Shown here piece after piece: positions 63,227 through 64,000 of a stretch of DNA of 64,000 nt (positions within the stretch are counted from its first letter, which is position 1; the number at the start of each line of letters is the position of its first letter). The DNA lies in contig OX621259.1 in NCBI GenBank assembly GCA_951640165.1, positions 868,001 through 932,000 of the forward strand, read 5' to 3'. This DNA is from Pseudoips prasinana (Eukaryota > Arthropoda > Insecta > Lepidoptera > Nolidae). A program made the position numbers and the translations under genes. The notes below the pieces were generated by a model. The model did no database searches, was not told the origin of the DNA, and saw nothing but the letters and a program-made list of their open reading frames with translations.

Positions 63227-64000
63227 GTGTATAGACCACCAGCATCCGATTTAAAGCTTTTTACAGCAACAATAGAAGACATTCTTAGGAAAATTAAAAG
63301 TAAAAAAAAAATCCTTGTATGTGGTGATTTTAATATGAACATTTTAGCTGATTCACCTGAAATAAACATATTTCTATCTGTATTTCGGTCCTTTAACCTT
63401 AAATGCTTGTTCTCTGAGGCCACGAGAGTCACACCCACATCTGCTACTGGCATTGATAACATAATTACCAACTTTGATGTCTCTGAGAAGTGTTTGGTGG
63501 CTGGTGTTCGCTCTGACCATAAATGCCAAATAGTAAAGATAAAAAATGAGATAAATATAAATAAACAAAAAATTAGTTTTAGACCTTTAACAAAATCTAA
63601 TTTGGGAAAGTTCAGTAACAACCTGGAGAATAGTTTGTGCCATCTATTGCCAAACAAAAGTAAGCCTAACGATATGTACACTACATTATTCCACTGTATT
63701 TGCAAAGAATTTAATAAAGCTTGTAAAATAAAAAAACATAACGGTTGACAGTAATAAGATAAAATTTAGTTCTTGGGCAACTCAAGTCATTAGACTGAGT
63801 AGAGATTTTTTATATGAGTTGTATGACAGAAGGTCCTATAACCCTGATGTCAATTTCATTAATTATGTTAGAAATTATTCAAAAATTTTTAAAAAGGTTT
63901 GCATTCAAGCTAAATCTTTATATATAAGAGATAAAATTAAAAAATCTGATAATAAAATAAAATCAGCTTGGCAAATAATTAATACTGAAACTGGTAAAAG
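63227..64000 (+). pseudogene. LINE ORF2 start: endonuclease remnant and RT linker
   Basis: Reads VYRPPASDLKLFTATIED, ILVCGDFNMNILADSPEINI, RVTPTSATGIDNIITNFDVS and GVRSDHKCQIVKIKNEININ, which are the last blocks of an AP-type endonuclease (GDFN, SDH). The N-terminal half of that domain (about 100 residues) is missing. A frameshift near 63,743 leads to SSWATQVIRLSRDFLYELYD, INYVRNYSKIFKKVCIQAKS and KSAWQIINTETGK, the linker before the RT. The RT itself lies beyond the window. Confidence 0.75.

Larger units (their letters stand above)
62036..64000 (+). mobile_element. Second two-ORF LINE, ORF2 5' deleted, runs off window
   Basis: ORF1 is open, but ORF2 begins within its endonuclease domain directly after ORF1, so an internal deletion joins them. 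It continues past position 64,000. Confidence 0.75.

Overview
The window looks like nuclear DNA of an insect, most likely a moth or butterfly (Lepidoptera). This rests on the AT-rich background, on repeat types I recognise from lepidopteran genomes (CR1-like 3' tails, tRNA-type SINEs, a cecropia-type mariner) and on one host gene split into short exons. There are no operons, ribosome binding sites, CRISPR arrays, or convincing functional tRNA or rRNA genes. All family names are judged by eye from motifs; no search was run.

Host gene. Eight short GC-rich exons on the + strand (6197-6318, 14359-14458, 22313-22467, 25157-25259, 43057-43172, 43793-43984, 44963-45125, 60761-60982) each have AG/GT borders, and the codon phases join across every intron (2>1, 0>0, 2>1, 0>0, 2>1, 2>1, 0>0) to a stop at 60980-60982. 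They look like the 3' end of one gene coding for about 390 residues. Its identity is unknown; a beta-rich MSP/ASH-type cilium or flagellum protein is a guess. Nearly everything else is transposable elements in its introns.

Layout. 1-6.2 kb: LINE ORF1 piece, old repeats, dead mariner. 6.3-14.3 kb: SINEs, some nested, a LINE tail, and a 1.8-kb hAT-like element (TSD GTGTGAAT) carrying an RTE-type reverse transcriptase fragment. 14.5-22.3 kb: SINEs and LINE tails. 22.5-25.1 kb: SINEs and a Penelope-like GIY-YIG fragment inside a 73-bp inverted repeat. 25.3-30.1 kb: LINE tails and a decayed LINE. 30,117-41,186: an 11-kb DNA transposon. 41.2-45.1 kb: repeats and three exons. 45.3-60.4 kb: a nearly complete two-ORF LINE split by an intact hAT element, then a complete but frameshifted mariner. 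61-64 kb: a MITE, a SINE and another two-ORF LINE that runs off the window.

The main discovery is the 11-kb element. It has about 525-bp terminal inverted repeats and a perfect 8-bp target duplication (GCCAGGGA). A decayed transposase on the minus strand is split in two halves, and a second, charged protein gene on the plus strand lies between the halves. A 5'-truncated LINE sits in that second gene, and inside the LINE lies an inverted second copy of the element's right end plus about 0.4 kb of flanking DNA. This makes a near-perfect palindrome (34,557-37,624 against 38,091-41,590). The arms differ in length by exactly two copies of a 216-bp coding repeat.
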